From contig JAJCYW010000010.1 of NCBI GenBank assembly GCA_029262675.1, positions 1 through 64,000 on the forward strand: a stretch of 64,000 bases of DNA, written 5' to 3'. The notes beneath the pieces were generated by a model. It had not been told where the DNA came from, searched no databases, and saw nothing but the letters and a program-made list of their open reading frames with translations. The DNA is from Chloroflexota bacterium (GTDB lineage: Bacteria > Chloroflexota > Dehalococcoidia > DSTF01 > RBG-16-68-14). The translations under genes and the position numbers were made by a program. Below are positions 9,408 through 17,955 of this stretch, one piece after another (within the stretch, counting starts at the first letter, position 1; each line of letters opens with the position of its first letter).

Positions 9408-10292
9408 TTACTCGTGGGTGACTGCCGGCGGCGCCGCGGGTTCAGGGGTGAGGCTCTCAATGAATTCGCGCACGGCCGGGATCATGACTTCCAGGGGGAA
9501 ATCGCTGTGCGCGGCGCCCGGCAGCGTGACGAACCGTTTCGGCTCAGGCGCCAGCTCGTAGAGCCGCTGTCCCATCTGGTAGGGCACCGTGTCGTCCGCG
9601 TCGCCGTGCATCACCAGCAACGGCACGGGCAGGTGCGGAATCTTGGCTGCAGAGTTGTATCGCGTCCGCGGCAGCCACGGCAGCAGCGTCAGTAGCGCCT
9701 TCAGGCGCGGCAGCCGCTCCACCATCATGTCGCGCACGGAGGTGTACGGCGCGCGGAGTACCAGTCCGGCGCACGGCTCCCGCAGCGCCAGATCGACGGC
9801 GATGCCGGTACCGAGCGAAAAGCCGTAGCACACGATGCGCATCGGATCGATCTCTGGACGCTGGTGGAGCGCGCCCAGCGCGGCCGCGGCATCCAGATAC
9901 GTGCCGCGTTCTGTCGGATCGCCGCGGTTCTGACCGAAACCGCGATAGTCGAACACGAAGAAGCGGCAGCCCAGCCCCCGCACGAATCCACCGAAGCGCT
10001 GCGCGACATCCTCCGTCGCCCACATATCGCTGGAGTTGTAGTTCGTCCCGTGCATGAAGAGGACAGTCGCGGGGTCGTTACCGCCTTTGAACAGCCAGCC
10101 CTCCAGCTCCAGCCCGTCGGCCGTCCAGAACGGTACGCGCTCGAACGGCACGCTGGTCGCCTCCGGCACGCCATCGGTGTGCGGCCCGGTGCGGTAGACG
10201 TTGCGCCGCAGGAGCCATTCGAACGCATACGTGGCCGCGACGGGCGGCAGCGCGAATAGCGCGAGCGTGCGGAGGCCGGACCGAAATCCCAT
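9408..10292 (-). CDS. Alpha/beta hydrolase (BEM46/ABHD-like)
   Basis: 294 residues. An N-terminal hydrophobic segment (about 7-25) suggests membrane tethering. The fold hallmarks are in order: FMHGTNYNSSD (oxyanion-side HG), DYRGFGQNRGDP, the nucleophile elbow GFSLG, the acid in HGDADDTVP and the catalytic His in GAAHSDFP. This complete Ser-Asp-His triad and the RGFG motif match the BEM46/ABHD13-type serine hydrolases. Substrate cannot be told. It is convergent with the cohesin gene and not obviously in an operon. Confidence 0.85.
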   Translation of the reverse strand: MGFRSGLRTLALFALPPVAATYAFEWLLRRNVYRTGPHTDGVPEATSVPFERVPFWTADGLELEGWLFKGGNDPATVLFMHGTNYNSSDMWATEDVAQRFGGFVRGLGCRFFVFDYRGFGQNRGDPTERGTYLDAAAALGALHQRPEIDPMRIVCYGFSLGTGIAVDLALREPCAGLVLRAPYTSVRDMMVERLPRLKALLTLLPWLPRTRYNSAAKIPHLPVPLLVMHGDADDTVPYQMGQRLYELAPEPKRFVTLPGAAHSDFPLEVMIPAVREFIESLTPEPAAPPAVTHE

Positions 10293-10518
10293 GACGAAGG
10301 CATCCTAGCAGAACGGGACGTGAGCGCACGCGCGGGCGTACGGGCGCGCTATCATGTGCGCGATTCTGGCGAGAGGGCATGGGCGGGCGCTTACCGGATT
10401 CCCCGTGCTCTTTAGCCTCATCGGTTCGCGACCGATCATATATCTGGGAAGGAGTTCCCAGGCATGGCTGATCGCGGCGAGAGGGACCATCGCCAGAGAC
10501 TGCAGGAGGTCGCATCGC

Positions 10519-10968
10519 ATGTCCGGCGATGAAGTGTTTCAGTTTGTCGCTGCCGTGATCGGCGTTTCGATCGGGTTGGGTGCGCTGCTGCTCTTGGCGA
10601 CGTATTCCGTCTACAGCGTGTGGCAGCTATTTCATCGCGCCAAGGACGCGTCGCTCGCCGCCGGCAGGGCATCGCTCACCGTCGAAGAGCTGGCGCGCCG
10701 TATGAGCGAGCGGCGCGATTCGTCGCCGGCTGAAGCGAGCCGGTTCGCTGAGTTGCACGGGGAGGCGGCGACGCTGATCCAGCAACAGCAGCAGCTACAA
10801 CTAATGGCGCGCGGACTACTGGACAGCATGGCGGCGGAGACGAGCGATCCAGGCATCGCGCTCGAAGAACTCGAGGCGACGACGAATCGCCTGGAAACGA
10901 CGGTGAGCGAAATGGCGACATCGCTGGCGAACCTGATCAGCCTGCTTGAGCGACAGAGGGAGCGCTAA
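10519..10968 (+). CDS. Single-pass membrane protein with coiled coil
   Basis: 149 residues from the ATG at 10519, chosen because AGGAGG lies 9 bases upstream; the open frame extends further 5' without a ribosome site. One transmembrane helix (about 8-30) is followed by a Gln/Glu/Leu-rich cytoplasmic region with heptad patterns (LIQQQQQLQLMARGLL and LEELEATTNRLETTV). No family recognised. Its stop overlaps the next start (TAATG), so it is translationally coupled to the GAF/GGDEF-like gene and may be a membrane partner for it. Confidence 0.75.
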   Translation: MSGDEVFQFVAAVIGVSIGLGALLLLATYSVYSVWQLFHRAKDASLAAGRASLTVEELARRMSERRDSSPAEASRFAELHGEAATLIQQQQQLQLMARGLLDSMAAETSDPGIALEELEATTNRLETTVSEMATSLANLISLLERQRER

Positions 10969-12050
10969 TGACCGCGAACGAAGACACGAAAGACACGACT
11001 ATTGCCCGCCCCGCCCCGCTGACGGCGGAGTCGCTGCTGGAACCGCTGCTGGCTGTTCACAGCGCTCCAACGGTAGCCTGGTTGGCCGATGCCTCCGCCA
11101 CGGCTGCTGAGCGCGGTCTGGGCGCGCTCTACAGCCTGCTCTGCCTGCCAACGGGGCAGTCCGGGCGGCTGCGGGTCGCGAAGCCGGCTTCCGGAGTTCA
11201 GGTGCGCAATCTTGCGCGTCTGAGCCAAGCGATCGAATCGGACGTCGTCGGTATCAAGGTGGACGCGGCGGGGAATGAATACGTCGCGCGGGCGATGGAA
11301 CAGGGCCACGTCGTCGCCGTCGAGAGCCTGCGCGATGTGCTCTCACTGCGGGCCAGCGGTGTCGAGAAAGGCCAGCGCGCGCTGGGCGTCTCCGGGGTTT
11401 GGCTGCTGCCGCTGTACTGGAACGGCAGCAGCGTCGGCCTGCAGATCGTGCTAATGGGGCCTGGGGCGGCCGTCGCTCCGGTCGAAGCCGAACTGCTCGG
11501 ACGCCACGCCGCTGTCGCGCTCGCCAACCTGCGCGAACTGCAAGAGGGCCGCAAGAGCGGCGACGTGGATTCCGTACGCTGGATTTACGACGAGCGCCGC
11601 TTCCGCGAAGAGCTGGAGCAGGAGACCAGACGCGCCCACCGGCACCAAAGGCCACTCTCCATGCTCACGCTCCGCATCCTCAACCTGGACGAGCTGTACC
11701 GGCGTTACGGCCGCTTCCTGGCAGAACGCGTCCAGCGCCAGGTAGCTGCCATGCTGGACACAGCGTTACGAGACACCGATTTCCTCGGCTCTTCCGCCAA
11801 AGAAGGCTTCGCGACGATCCTTGTGGAAACTGACGCTGTCGGCGCCGCGAGAGCGAAGGATCGGCTGCTGGATGGGCTGCAGAGCATGAAGCTGGAGAAC
11901 ACGGAACTGCCCAGCCTCAATCTGCAACTCGCCTGCGCGACCGCAACGCTGGCCGAGGATGGGGAGAACGCGGAAGAGCTGCTGGCAGCGGTGACGGCTC
12001 GAATGGAAGAGCAGGACGCCGTTCAGCAGGACGTGGCGGCGGCCGGATAA
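10968..12050 (+). CDS. GAF domain plus degenerate GGDEF-like protein
   Basis: 360 residues. The first half (about 25-185) looks like a GAF sensor domain (LLGRHAAVALANLRELQEG at its end). The second half (about 200-345) follows the GGDEF fold: DERRFREELEQETRRAHRHQ, then LSMLTLRI, a helix LYRRYGRFLAERVQRQVAAM and LRDTDFLG. At the expected GGDEF signature it reads SSAKEGFATI, so the catalytic Gly-Gly-Asp/Glu-Glu-Phe is absent. It is therefore unlikely to synthesise c-di-GMP and may be a regulatory or binding domain. It overlaps the upstream membrane-protein gene by one base. Confidence 0.75.
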   Translation: MTANEDTKDTTIARPAPLTAESLLEPLLAVHSAPTVAWLADASATAAERGLGALYSLLCLPTGQSGRLRVAKPASGVQVRNLARLSQAIESDVVGIKVDAAGNEYVARAMEQGHVVAVESLRDVLSLRASGVEKGQRALGVSGVWLLPLYWNGSSVGLQIVLMGPGAAVAPVEAELLGRHAAVALANLRELQEGRKSGDVDSVRWIYDERRFREELEQETRRAHRHQRPLSMLTLRILNLDELYRRYGRFLAERVQRQVAAMLDTALRDTDFLGSSAKEGFATILVETDAVGAARAKDRLLDGLQSMKLENTELPSLNLQLACATATLAEDGENAEELLAAVTARMEEQDAVQQDVAAAG

Positions 12051-12121
12051 TCTTCTACAGCGCGGCCACTGCGGCCCGCGCCGTCCGTCCAGTGGTGGGT
12101 TGACCGGGAGTGGTTTCGCGC

Positions 12122-12862
12122 CTATGCCGCTGAGCCGGACTCGAACGTGAGGGTGACTATGGCCTGTGATTCGTCGCCCAGGTGGTTGCGGAGGCTGGAG
12201 ATCACGGCGTCCCGGACGCCTTCCGGATCAGACGAATCGTTGACCCACAGCTTCAGGGTGGCCTGGCGGCCGTCGTAGTCCAACAGCGCCACGTCCAGCA
12301 CCGCCGGATTCTCGCTCACGGAGCCATCGACGGCCTTCAGATCGAGCGACCCGGTCCTGCTCGCGACCTCTAGCCGCAAGCAGCTATTGGAGGACGGCCC
12401 GAAACGCTGCTCGGCTTGCTGGGGAATCTCTTCCGCGGGCGCGGTCTCATTTTCAGGCGCGCCGTTATCATCTTCCGGCGCGTCCTGATCGGCCGCGCTC
12501 GTGCTAACCGGCGTTGCCAGTGCGTCATCCGGCGAGCCAGCGTCTTCGGCACGTAGAACCGTGTCCGGGGAATCGTACGCGTCTTGCGGGGCAGTGTCGG
12601 GTACGGGAGGGACCGGCACGGAGCGCAGGCCCGTCAGCGGCGTGTCGGCGCCCGTCGACGTATCGAGTTGCTGGCGGGCGCGCGTCATCGCCGCTTCCAT
12701 CTCGTGGACCACGCGGTCCAGTGTCGTGAACTGCGGGAGGGCGCGACGGATGATGGCGACGGAGCGTCCGGCCTGGAGCAGGGCGTCGTCCAGCGTGGCG
12801 AGGGCGTCATCGAGCTCCTGCGCGAGCGTCGCGTTGTCGTTGTTGTTGGCGTGTAGCGGCAT
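12122..12862 (-). CDS. Hypothetical protein with Asp/Glu/Pro-rich middle
   Basis: 246 residues from ATG at 12862, chosen because AAGGAGG lies just upstream; the frame stays open further 5' without a ribosome site. The N-terminal 75 residues are helical (ELDDALATLDDALLQ, MEAAMTRARQQL), the middle (about 80-160) is low-complexity acidic and probably disordered, and the C-terminal 85 residues look like a compact beta domain (CLRLEVASRTGSLDLKAVDG, VNDSSDPEGVRDAVISSLR). No family recognised and no membrane segment. It is convergent with the gene at 10968. Confidence 0.7.
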   Translation of the reverse strand: MPLHANNNDNATLAQELDDALATLDDALLQAGRSVAIIRRALPQFTTLDRVVHEMEAAMTRARQQLDTSTGADTPLTGLRSVPVPPVPDTAPQDAYDSPDTVLRAEDAGSPDDALATPVSTSAADQDAPEDDNGAPENETAPAEEIPQQAEQRFGPSSNSCLRLEVASRTGSLDLKAVDGSVSENPAVLDVALLDYDGRQATLKLWVNDSSDPEGVRDAVISSLRNHLGDESQAIVTLTFESGSAA

Positions 12863-13059
12863 CCGCTGCCTCCTTGCGCTCATCCTTCGGCGCCTCGTAT
12901 GTACATAGAGTATCGCTGGCATCCACGGGGAGACGGTATAGGCGAACTCCTGATCCGCGACGGGGGAAAACCACGACAACGAGCCCGCAGGCCCGCAGGC
13001 TCGACGGCGCACTTCGCGGTTGTTACCATGGCCTGGCGATTTCAAGGAGGAGTGCCGAC

Positions 13060-13272
13060 GTGGAGATTGAGCTCTACGCCTCAGACCCGTTCACGGAGAA
13101 GAAGGACGAACTGCTGTCTCGTTTCAGCAGCGACTACCGCTTTCAGAAGGGCGACGAGATATACGTCCACGGGAGTGGTGGGCGGCCGCTCAAGGTCCGC
13201 CTGATCGATGTCCGTGTCCACGTGCAAGAGGACGGCCGGCTGACGGCTGAAATGCTGGCGCTCAAGCTGTGA
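13060..13272 (+). CDS. Small hypothetical protein (70 aa)
   Basis: GTG start at 13060 with AAGGAGG 9 bases upstream. The product begins MEIELYASDPFTEKKDELL and ends in a beta-rich segment (LKVRLIDVRVHVQEDG). Charged and soluble; no family recognised. It is followed after 9 bases by the FMN/F420 split-barrel gene with good ribosome sites on both, suggesting a small operon through 14346. Confidence 0.7.
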   Translation: MEIELYASDPFTEKKDELLSRFSSDYRFQKGDEIYVHGSGGRPLKVRLIDVRVHVQEDGRLTAEMLALKL

Positions 13273-13281
13273 GGAGCAAGG

Positions 13282-13671
13282 ATGAAGCCCAACGACGAAC
13301 ACGAAAAGATCATCCGCGAAGAACAGATCGCCGTGATGTCCACGGTGCGCAAAGACGGCAGCGCGGCGCTTGCGCCCATCAACTATGCCTACGATGACGG
13401 TCGCTTCCTGGTCTCGACCACGAAAGACCGAGCCCGCTACCACAACATCCGCCGCAACCCCAGCGTCACGCTCTGCATCGTCCAGGCCGGCGGCCGTCCC
13501 TACGTCACCGTCTTCGGCCGCGCCGAAATCGAAGAGACCGACATCGTGGACGGCACCGCGAAGATCTTTCGCCGCATGTCGGACCGTCCCGTGCCGGACA
13601 ATTTCGCCGATGTGCTGCGGCAGCAGAAGCGCGTGCTAATCACGGTCACGCCGGAGCGTTTCGTCCCCTAA
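13282..13671 (+). CDS. PPOX-class F420/FMN-dependent oxidoreductase
   Basis: 129 residues, single split-barrel domain. EEQIAVMSTVRKDGSAALAP, FLVSTTKDRARYHNIRRNP and VTLCIVQAGGRPYVTVFGRAE follow the pyridoxamine-5'-phosphate-oxidase-like fold. The TTKDRARYxNIRRxP segment is typical of the small F420-dependent PPOX enzymes of Actinobacteria and Chloroflexota. Cofactor (F420 or FMN) and substrate cannot be fixed from the sequence. GGAGCAAGG precedes the ATG. Confidence 0.82.
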   Translation: MKPNDEHEKIIREEQIAVMSTVRKDGSAALAPINYAYDDGRFLVSTTKDRARYHNIRRNPSVTLCIVQAGGRPYVTVFGRAEIEETDIVDGTAKIFRRMSDRPVPDNFADVLRQQKRVLITVTPERFVP

Positions 13672-13713
13672 CGGGCCGGCGGCCGCGTGGGAAATTCCCC
13701 GAAGGAGACGTAG

Positions 13714-14346
13714 ATGACAGAAGACATCGGCCTGTTTGAGGCGATCTTCAGTCAGCGTGCGATTCGCAAGCTGAAGCCGGACCCGGTCTCGGACGAGTTC
13801 GTCCACAAGCTGATCGAGGCGGCGACCAAGGCGCCCAGCGGCGGCAACCGCGAACCGTGGGCCTTCGTCGTGGTGCGGGATGAGGCCGCGAAGCAGAAGA
13901 TCGGCGCCTGGTACCTACAAGCCTGGAACGCCATCTACGGCCAGATCGATCCGGACGACGGCCCGCTGCCAGCCTCCCTAGGGCGCGTGTATGGGGCCGC
14001 GAAGCACCTGGCGCACCACCTCAGCGAGGTGCCGGTGATGATCATCGTCTGCCTGCGTGGTGCACCACCGGCCGGCAGCAGCCACGCAGCCGGCGCATAC
14101 GGCTCCATCTATCCGGCGGTGCAGAACCTGCTGCTCGCCGCGCGAGGCCTCGGCCTCGGCGCGTCTCTCACCACGCTGCACAAGATGCACGAGCAGGACG
14201 TGAAGGCGCTGCTCGGCATTCCGGAGTCCGTCGAGACGATCGCGCTCGTACCGGTCGGCCATCCGATTGGCCGCTATGGTCCGACGACCCGTCGGCCCGT
14301 GGAAGAGGTCACGCACTTCGAGCGCTGGGACGACACGAAGACCTAA
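13714..14346 (+). CDS. Nitroreductase-family protein
   Basis: 210 residues. IFSQRAIRKLKPDPV near the N-terminus, APSGGNREPWAFVVV and AVQNLLLAARGLGLGASLTT are the usual FMN-contact segments of the NfsA/NfsB-like nitroreductase family. The C-terminus carries the IPESVETIALVPVGHPIG strand. It probably binds FMN as a homodimer and reduces an unidentified nitro, quinone or enone substrate. AAGGAGACG precedes the ATG. It lies 42 bases after the split-barrel gene and is likely cotranscribed. Confidence 0.85.
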   Translation: MTEDIGLFEAIFSQRAIRKLKPDPVSDEFVHKLIEAATKAPSGGNREPWAFVVVRDEAAKQKIGAWYLQAWNAIYGQIDPDDGPLPASLGRVYGAAKHLAHHLSEVPVMIIVCLRGAPPAGSSHAAGAYGSIYPAVQNLLLAARGLGLGASLTTLHKMHEQDVKALLGIPESVETIALVPVGHPIGRYGPTTRRPVEEVTHFERWDDTKT

Positions 14347-14595
14347 GCTCCCCCACATTCCCCAGAGAGTAGCCGTGCAGTACGTGATTGGCGCGTGCTC
14401 GTAGATGTCACTGCGCGCCCGATCATGCCGGTTCCTGTAGGCAAATATTTGCACCCACTAGGGTGTGCCGGAGAGGCGCTTGTAGGAAATCTCCGATAGG
14501 AACTCGCTTCATCTGCCCCGATACTGGCTACATCGACACCCACAGCCGCCGGCAGGCAGAGCGCTCGCCAGTTGCCAATCAGTACGAGGTGCAGT

Positions 14596-15483
14596 GTGCC
14601 CCTTTCCAACGCCAAGAAGACCCCCCGTGCGGCCAGGCCGAAGGCCGCGCCGAAGCGGGCCGCCGCGCCGAAGCGGGCCAAGATCACGAAAACTGCGATG
14701 GCAACCAACGTCACGGAAAGCTCGCAGGCGGCGGAACCGGAAGGGGACAAGTTCTACCTCAGCAGCGATCTCACCGAGGTTGTGCAGGACTACATGCCGC
14801 TGGTGCGGCATGCGGTCAACCGGATCGCTGTCGGGTCGTCCAGTGCGGGCATCCTGCAGTACGAAGACATGCTCAGCTACGGCACGCAGGGCCTAATCGA
14901 GGCGTTTCACGCGTACGATCCCGGGCGCGGCGCAAAGTTTTCGACGTACGCGCTGCCGCGCATTCGGGGCGCCATCCTCGATGCCCTGCGCGCCGCCCAT
15001 CCGCTGCCGCGCTCGCTGCAGAAGTTCTCGAGCGATATGGAGCAGGCCAGCGCCAGCTTGCGCGTCACCCTGGGCCGCACGCCGACGAAGGCTGAAGTGG
15101 CGAAGGAGATGGGTCTCACCCAGGCGGAATTCCTGAACACCATGCGCACCAGCAGCATCCGGGTCGTCTCGCTCGATGGCTTGGCAGATACGGCCGTCAG
15201 CGGCAATACGGAGAAGCTTTGGGAAATGGCCGACGAAGACCCCGGCGTCGACCCAGACTCAATGGCGCAGGACACGATGGTCCGCAAGCTGCTCCATGAG
15301 GCCGTCGATACGCTCCCGGATCGGGAGAAGACGATTGTCAACCTTTACTACATCCGTTCGCAGTCCCTGAAGAGCATTGGGAAAGCGTTGGGCATCTCGG
15401 AATCGCGGGCCTCCCAGCTACGCCACCGGGCCATTCGCCGGCTGCGCACGGCACTCAACGAAGAGCTGAGCGACGCCGCCTAG
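14596..15483 (+). CDS. RNA polymerase sigma factor, FliA/WhiG/SigB-like sigma70
   Basis: 295 residues from the GTG at 14596 (GAGGTG just upstream); an in-frame TTG lies at 14572 and an ATG at 14698. A basic Lys/Ala/Pro-rich N-terminal tail (about 1-33) precedes region 2 (YMPLVRHAVNRIA, DMLSYGTQGLIEAFHAYDPG, FSTYALPRIRGAILDALR), region 3 (LGRTPTKAEVAKEMGLTQAE) and region 4 (LPDREKTIVNLYYIRSQSLK, then GISESRASQLRHRAIRRLR). The domain order and the GAILDALR segment match the FliA/WhiG/SigB group rather than primary sigma. The basic tail is unusual. Its regulon is unknown; no anti-sigma gene is adjacent. Confidence 0.88.
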   Translation: MPLSNAKKTPRAARPKAAPKRAAAPKRAKITKTAMATNVTESSQAAEPEGDKFYLSSDLTEVVQDYMPLVRHAVNRIAVGSSSAGILQYEDMLSYGTQGLIEAFHAYDPGRGAKFSTYALPRIRGAILDALRAAHPLPRSLQKFSSDMEQASASLRVTLGRTPTKAEVAKEMGLTQAEFLNTMRTSSIRVVSLDGLADTAVSGNTEKLWEMADEDPGVDPDSMAQDTMVRKLLHEAVDTLPDREKTIVNLYYIRSQSLKSIGKALGISESRASQLRHRAIRRLRTALNEELSDAA

Positions 15484-15642
15484 ATACCGCCTCGAACAAG
15501 CTCCCGCGCGCGCCGCCGCGCACGCTACGCTGGCGGCGTCTCTGTCTCTGGAGCACGGACACCCCAAAAATCAGGACTGTCAGGCTACCTGCTAAGGGCT
15601 TCCCTGAAGGTCGCGCTCGCCGAATCGCGCTAGCCTGACGGA

Positions 15643-16677
15643 ATGAGTCGGAACAAGCGTCCGCGCGTAGCATTGCTTGGCCACGGCGCCCAGGCCGACC
15701 GCTGGGCCTGCGCTCTGGCTGGACGCGCCGACGTGCGTCCGCTCCCGGATCAGCTCCAGGAGCGGACTACAACGGTCGATGCCGTCATCCTGGCTCCAGG
15801 CACAATCGACGCGTTCCTGCGCGCCAGAGAGGCTCTCGTGGCCGGTCTGCCGGTGCTGTACGCGGCGCCGTTCCACCTCAGCCCCTGGCAGGCGAACGTG
15901 CTGGCCCACGTCAGCCGCCGTCAGAATCGAATCCTGCGCTTCGTAGAACCGTTCCGCTATCGACGGGGCTTCGCGTTCATGCAGCGGCTGCTACGCGGCC
16001 GCGAGCCGTTCTGGCGGCCTCTCTACCTACGCTCGCAGTGCATCGTGACACGGAGCGAAACCGTTCGATTGGACGATCTGGCCACGGAAGAGCTCGCCGT
16101 GTGCGACCGGCTGCTGGACGGCCTGCCCACGCACGTTGTCGCGTCGGCCGCCCGCTGCGACGATTCAGGTGATGTCCACGCTGTGTTCCTCACCGTGCAG
16201 TACAGTAGCGGGCCGATCGTCAACTGCGCCGTAAGTCTCGCCGAGGGCATGGACGTTCGCCAAGTCGTCGCCGTCACGCGCGAAAGAACTCTCGTCATGG
16301 ACGAGCTCGATGCGACGGTACCACTCAGCATCGAAGGCGTCAGCGACCGGGATCCGTTGGCCGGGCATTGCGTTCCCGCGCGCAACAGCCGCGACATCGT
16401 CGCCCTCGAAGGGGAAGACGCCGTGACGGCGGAGGTCGTCGACTTCCTGGCGGCCGTGGACTCGCGCGACTTGACTGCGGGAAACAGCGCGAATTGGCTG
16501 CGGGTGGCCGGCATCTGGTGGGCCGCCCGCCAATCGATGACGTTCGGCGGCGAGGTCGACGTGCCGAGGCCGCGAACGCTGGATACAACACCGCCGCCTC
16601 TCTCTGTCATTGAGGGCGGCGGTGGATCTATTAAGGCGGGCCGCGCTCGGCCTCGTCTTACGGTGGTGGCCCGCTAG
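15643..16677 (+). CDS. Gfo/Idh/MocA-like Rossmann protein
   Basis: 344 residues. The N-terminal VALLGHGAQADRWACAL resembles a dinucleotide-binding loop. VDAVILAPGTIDAFLRAREAL and LPVLYAAPFHLS follow the Gfo/Idh/MocA pattern, where the third motif is normally EKP; here the Lys is absent, so oxidoreductase activity is doubtful. The C-terminal half (about 130-300) has the mixed sheet of the family. Substrate unknown. Its last four bases overlap the convergent csrA gene. Confidence 0.6.
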   Translation: MSRNKRPRVALLGHGAQADRWACALAGRADVRPLPDQLQERTTTVDAVILAPGTIDAFLRAREALVAGLPVLYAAPFHLSPWQANVLAHVSRRQNRILRFVEPFRYRRGFAFMQRLLRGREPFWRPLYLRSQCIVTRSETVRLDDLATEELAVCDRLLDGLPTHVVASAARCDDSGDVHAVFLTVQYSSGPIVNCAVSLAEGMDVRQVVAVTRERTLVMDELDATVPLSIEGVSDRDPLAGHCVPARNSRDIVALEGEDAVTAEVVDFLAAVDSRDLTAGNSANWLRVAGIWWAARQSMTFGGEVDVPRPRTLDTTPPPLSVIEGGGGSIKAGRARPRLTVVAR

Positions 16678-16913
16678 CTCTTCTCTTTGGCCGTAGTAAT
16701 GCTGGGCGCCGACTCGTCGCCGTCGCTGTCCTGTGGCGTTCCAGCACCGTTTTCCTGATTCTGACGGTCCAACAACTCTTGTCGCAGGATGGGGATGTCC
16801 GTTGGAGCAGCGATACCGATCTTCACTCGGTCTCTTTCCACTCCGAGGACGCGCACGTAGATGTTGCCAGCGATTACAATTCCCTGATCGATCTTTCGCG
16901 TGAGAACTAGCAT
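16674..16913 (-). CDS. csrA: Carbon storage regulator CsrA
   Basis: 79 residues. MLVLTRKIDQGIVI, VRVLGVERDRVKIGI and APTDIPILRQEL are the conserved strands and RNA-contact residues of CsrA, a dimeric post-transcriptional regulator that binds GGA-containing hairpins near ribosome sites. A 25-residue acidic, Ser/Gln-rich C-terminal extension is longer than in most CsrA proteins. AAGGAG precedes the ATG. No flagellar or fliW gene is visible nearby, although CsrA is often encoded next to flagellar genes. It lies beside response regulators. Confidence 0.95.
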   Translation of the reverse strand: MLVLTRKIDQGIVIAGNIYVRVLGVERDRVKIGIAAPTDIPILRQELLDRQNQENGAGTPQDSDGDESAPSITTAKEKS

Positions 16914-17073
16914 CTGTCTCTCCTTGCGCTCCGCGCAACACCGGATGGGGTGCCCGCCGTTAGGACCCGCTAGGCCCAGCGGTCGAACGTCGACACGGCG
17001 ATATCCCCCGTGTCCCTTGCTATAGAGTTATCGGCAGGGGAGAGAGTAAACGTGAGGTTTGCGTTTCGGGACG

Positions 17074-17520
17074 TTATCTGGCCGCCAGCGTTACTTCAGA
17101 GTGGAGCGTGGCCGCTACTCGGCGAACAAGCGAGGCTGGTGTGAACGGCTTCGCAACGACGCCGGCCGCGCCGACCTGCGCTATCGCGTCCTGCCGGGCC
17201 TGGTCGAGAAGGCCCGTAATCAGCAGAACGAGGATCTTGGCGGTGGACGGCGTTTCGCGCAGTCTGCGACAGACCTCGAGGCCGCTCATGCGCGGCATCG
17301 CTACGTCAAGGAGAATCAGGTCCGGGCGCTGCGTTCGGGCCGTCTCCAATGCGCTGGCGCCATCGCCGGCCTCCAGAACCCGCAGGCCCGCTTGCTCCAA
17401 CGCGACGCGGGCGAGTCTCCGGATCGTCGCTTCGTCGTCGACGACCAGGACGGTGTTCACGCCGCGAACGCTCCTGTCCAGGTCCCTATTTGTGGGTATG
17501 GCGTGCTGAGGTGTGGTCAC
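17074..17520 (-). CDS. Single-domain response regulator (CheY/PleD-type receiver)
   Basis: 148 residues. A short tail is followed by one receiver domain: VLVVDDEATIRRLARVAL (acidic pair DD), phospho-acceptor Asp in DLILLDVAMPRMSGLEV, the Thr position in VLLITG and the Lys in VAKPF. There is no output domain, so it works through a partner protein. The initiator may be the annotated ATG or the later GTG before NTVLVVDD. It is transcribed in the same direction as csrA and the two regulators behind it. Confidence 0.88.
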   Translation of the reverse strand: MTTPQHAIPTNRDLDRSVRGVNTVLVVDDEATIRRLARVALEQAGLRVLEAGDGASALETARTQRPDLILLDVAMPRMSGLEVCRRLRETPSTAKILVLLITGLLDQARQDAIAQVGAAGVVAKPFTPASLVRRVAATLHSEVTLAAR

Positions 17521-17586
17521 GATACGTGTCTTTCTTCTGGCCTGTGCGGGTAGTAGGGGGAGCTCCGCAGGCGGCGGGCCAGCGTT

Positions 17587-17937
17587 CTAGCTGGCCTGAG
17601 AGCCGCGCTGCGAGACGTCGTCCCCGGAGTCGCTGTCCGCCTCCTGGTCAATGGTTGAGAGTTGTAGCTGGCCGACCGCGCGCTTGAGCGCGACGTTGGC
17701 GGTGGCCAGCACCTTCTTGGCCTTGGCCTCCGCACCGACGTCGCGGCAGGCGCAGTAGGCGGCGAAGATGGCTCTGTCCAGCAGTTGCAGTCCCTGGACA
17801 TTGAGCTCTTCTTCGTGGTCGTGGCGCAGACGTAGCAGTCGTCTTAGGCGCTTCGTGTACACCGCTCGCAGCGATTCCGGACTGGAATCTGTAATCGATG
17901 CAGCGGCGGAGGAAGGTGTCAGATCCATGATCGTCAC
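17587..17937 (-). CDS. Small helical hypothetical protein
   Basis: 116 residues. Helix-rich core (LRAVYTKRLRRLLRLRHDHE, LLDRAIFAAYCACRD, AKKVLATANVALKRAV) with a disordered acidic tail. No motif recognised. It sits 19 bases downstream of the NarL-type regulator in the same direction, so it is probably cotranscribed with it. GGAGTGACG lies before the ATG. Confidence 0.65.
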   Translation of the reverse strand: MTIMDLTPSSAAASITDSSPESLRAVYTKRLRRLLRLRHDHEEELNVQGLQLLDRAIFAAYCACRDVGAEAKAKKVLATANVALKRAVGQLQLSTIDQEADSDSGDDVSQRGSQAS

Positions 17938-17955
17938 TCCTGGGCTGTGGGTTTC

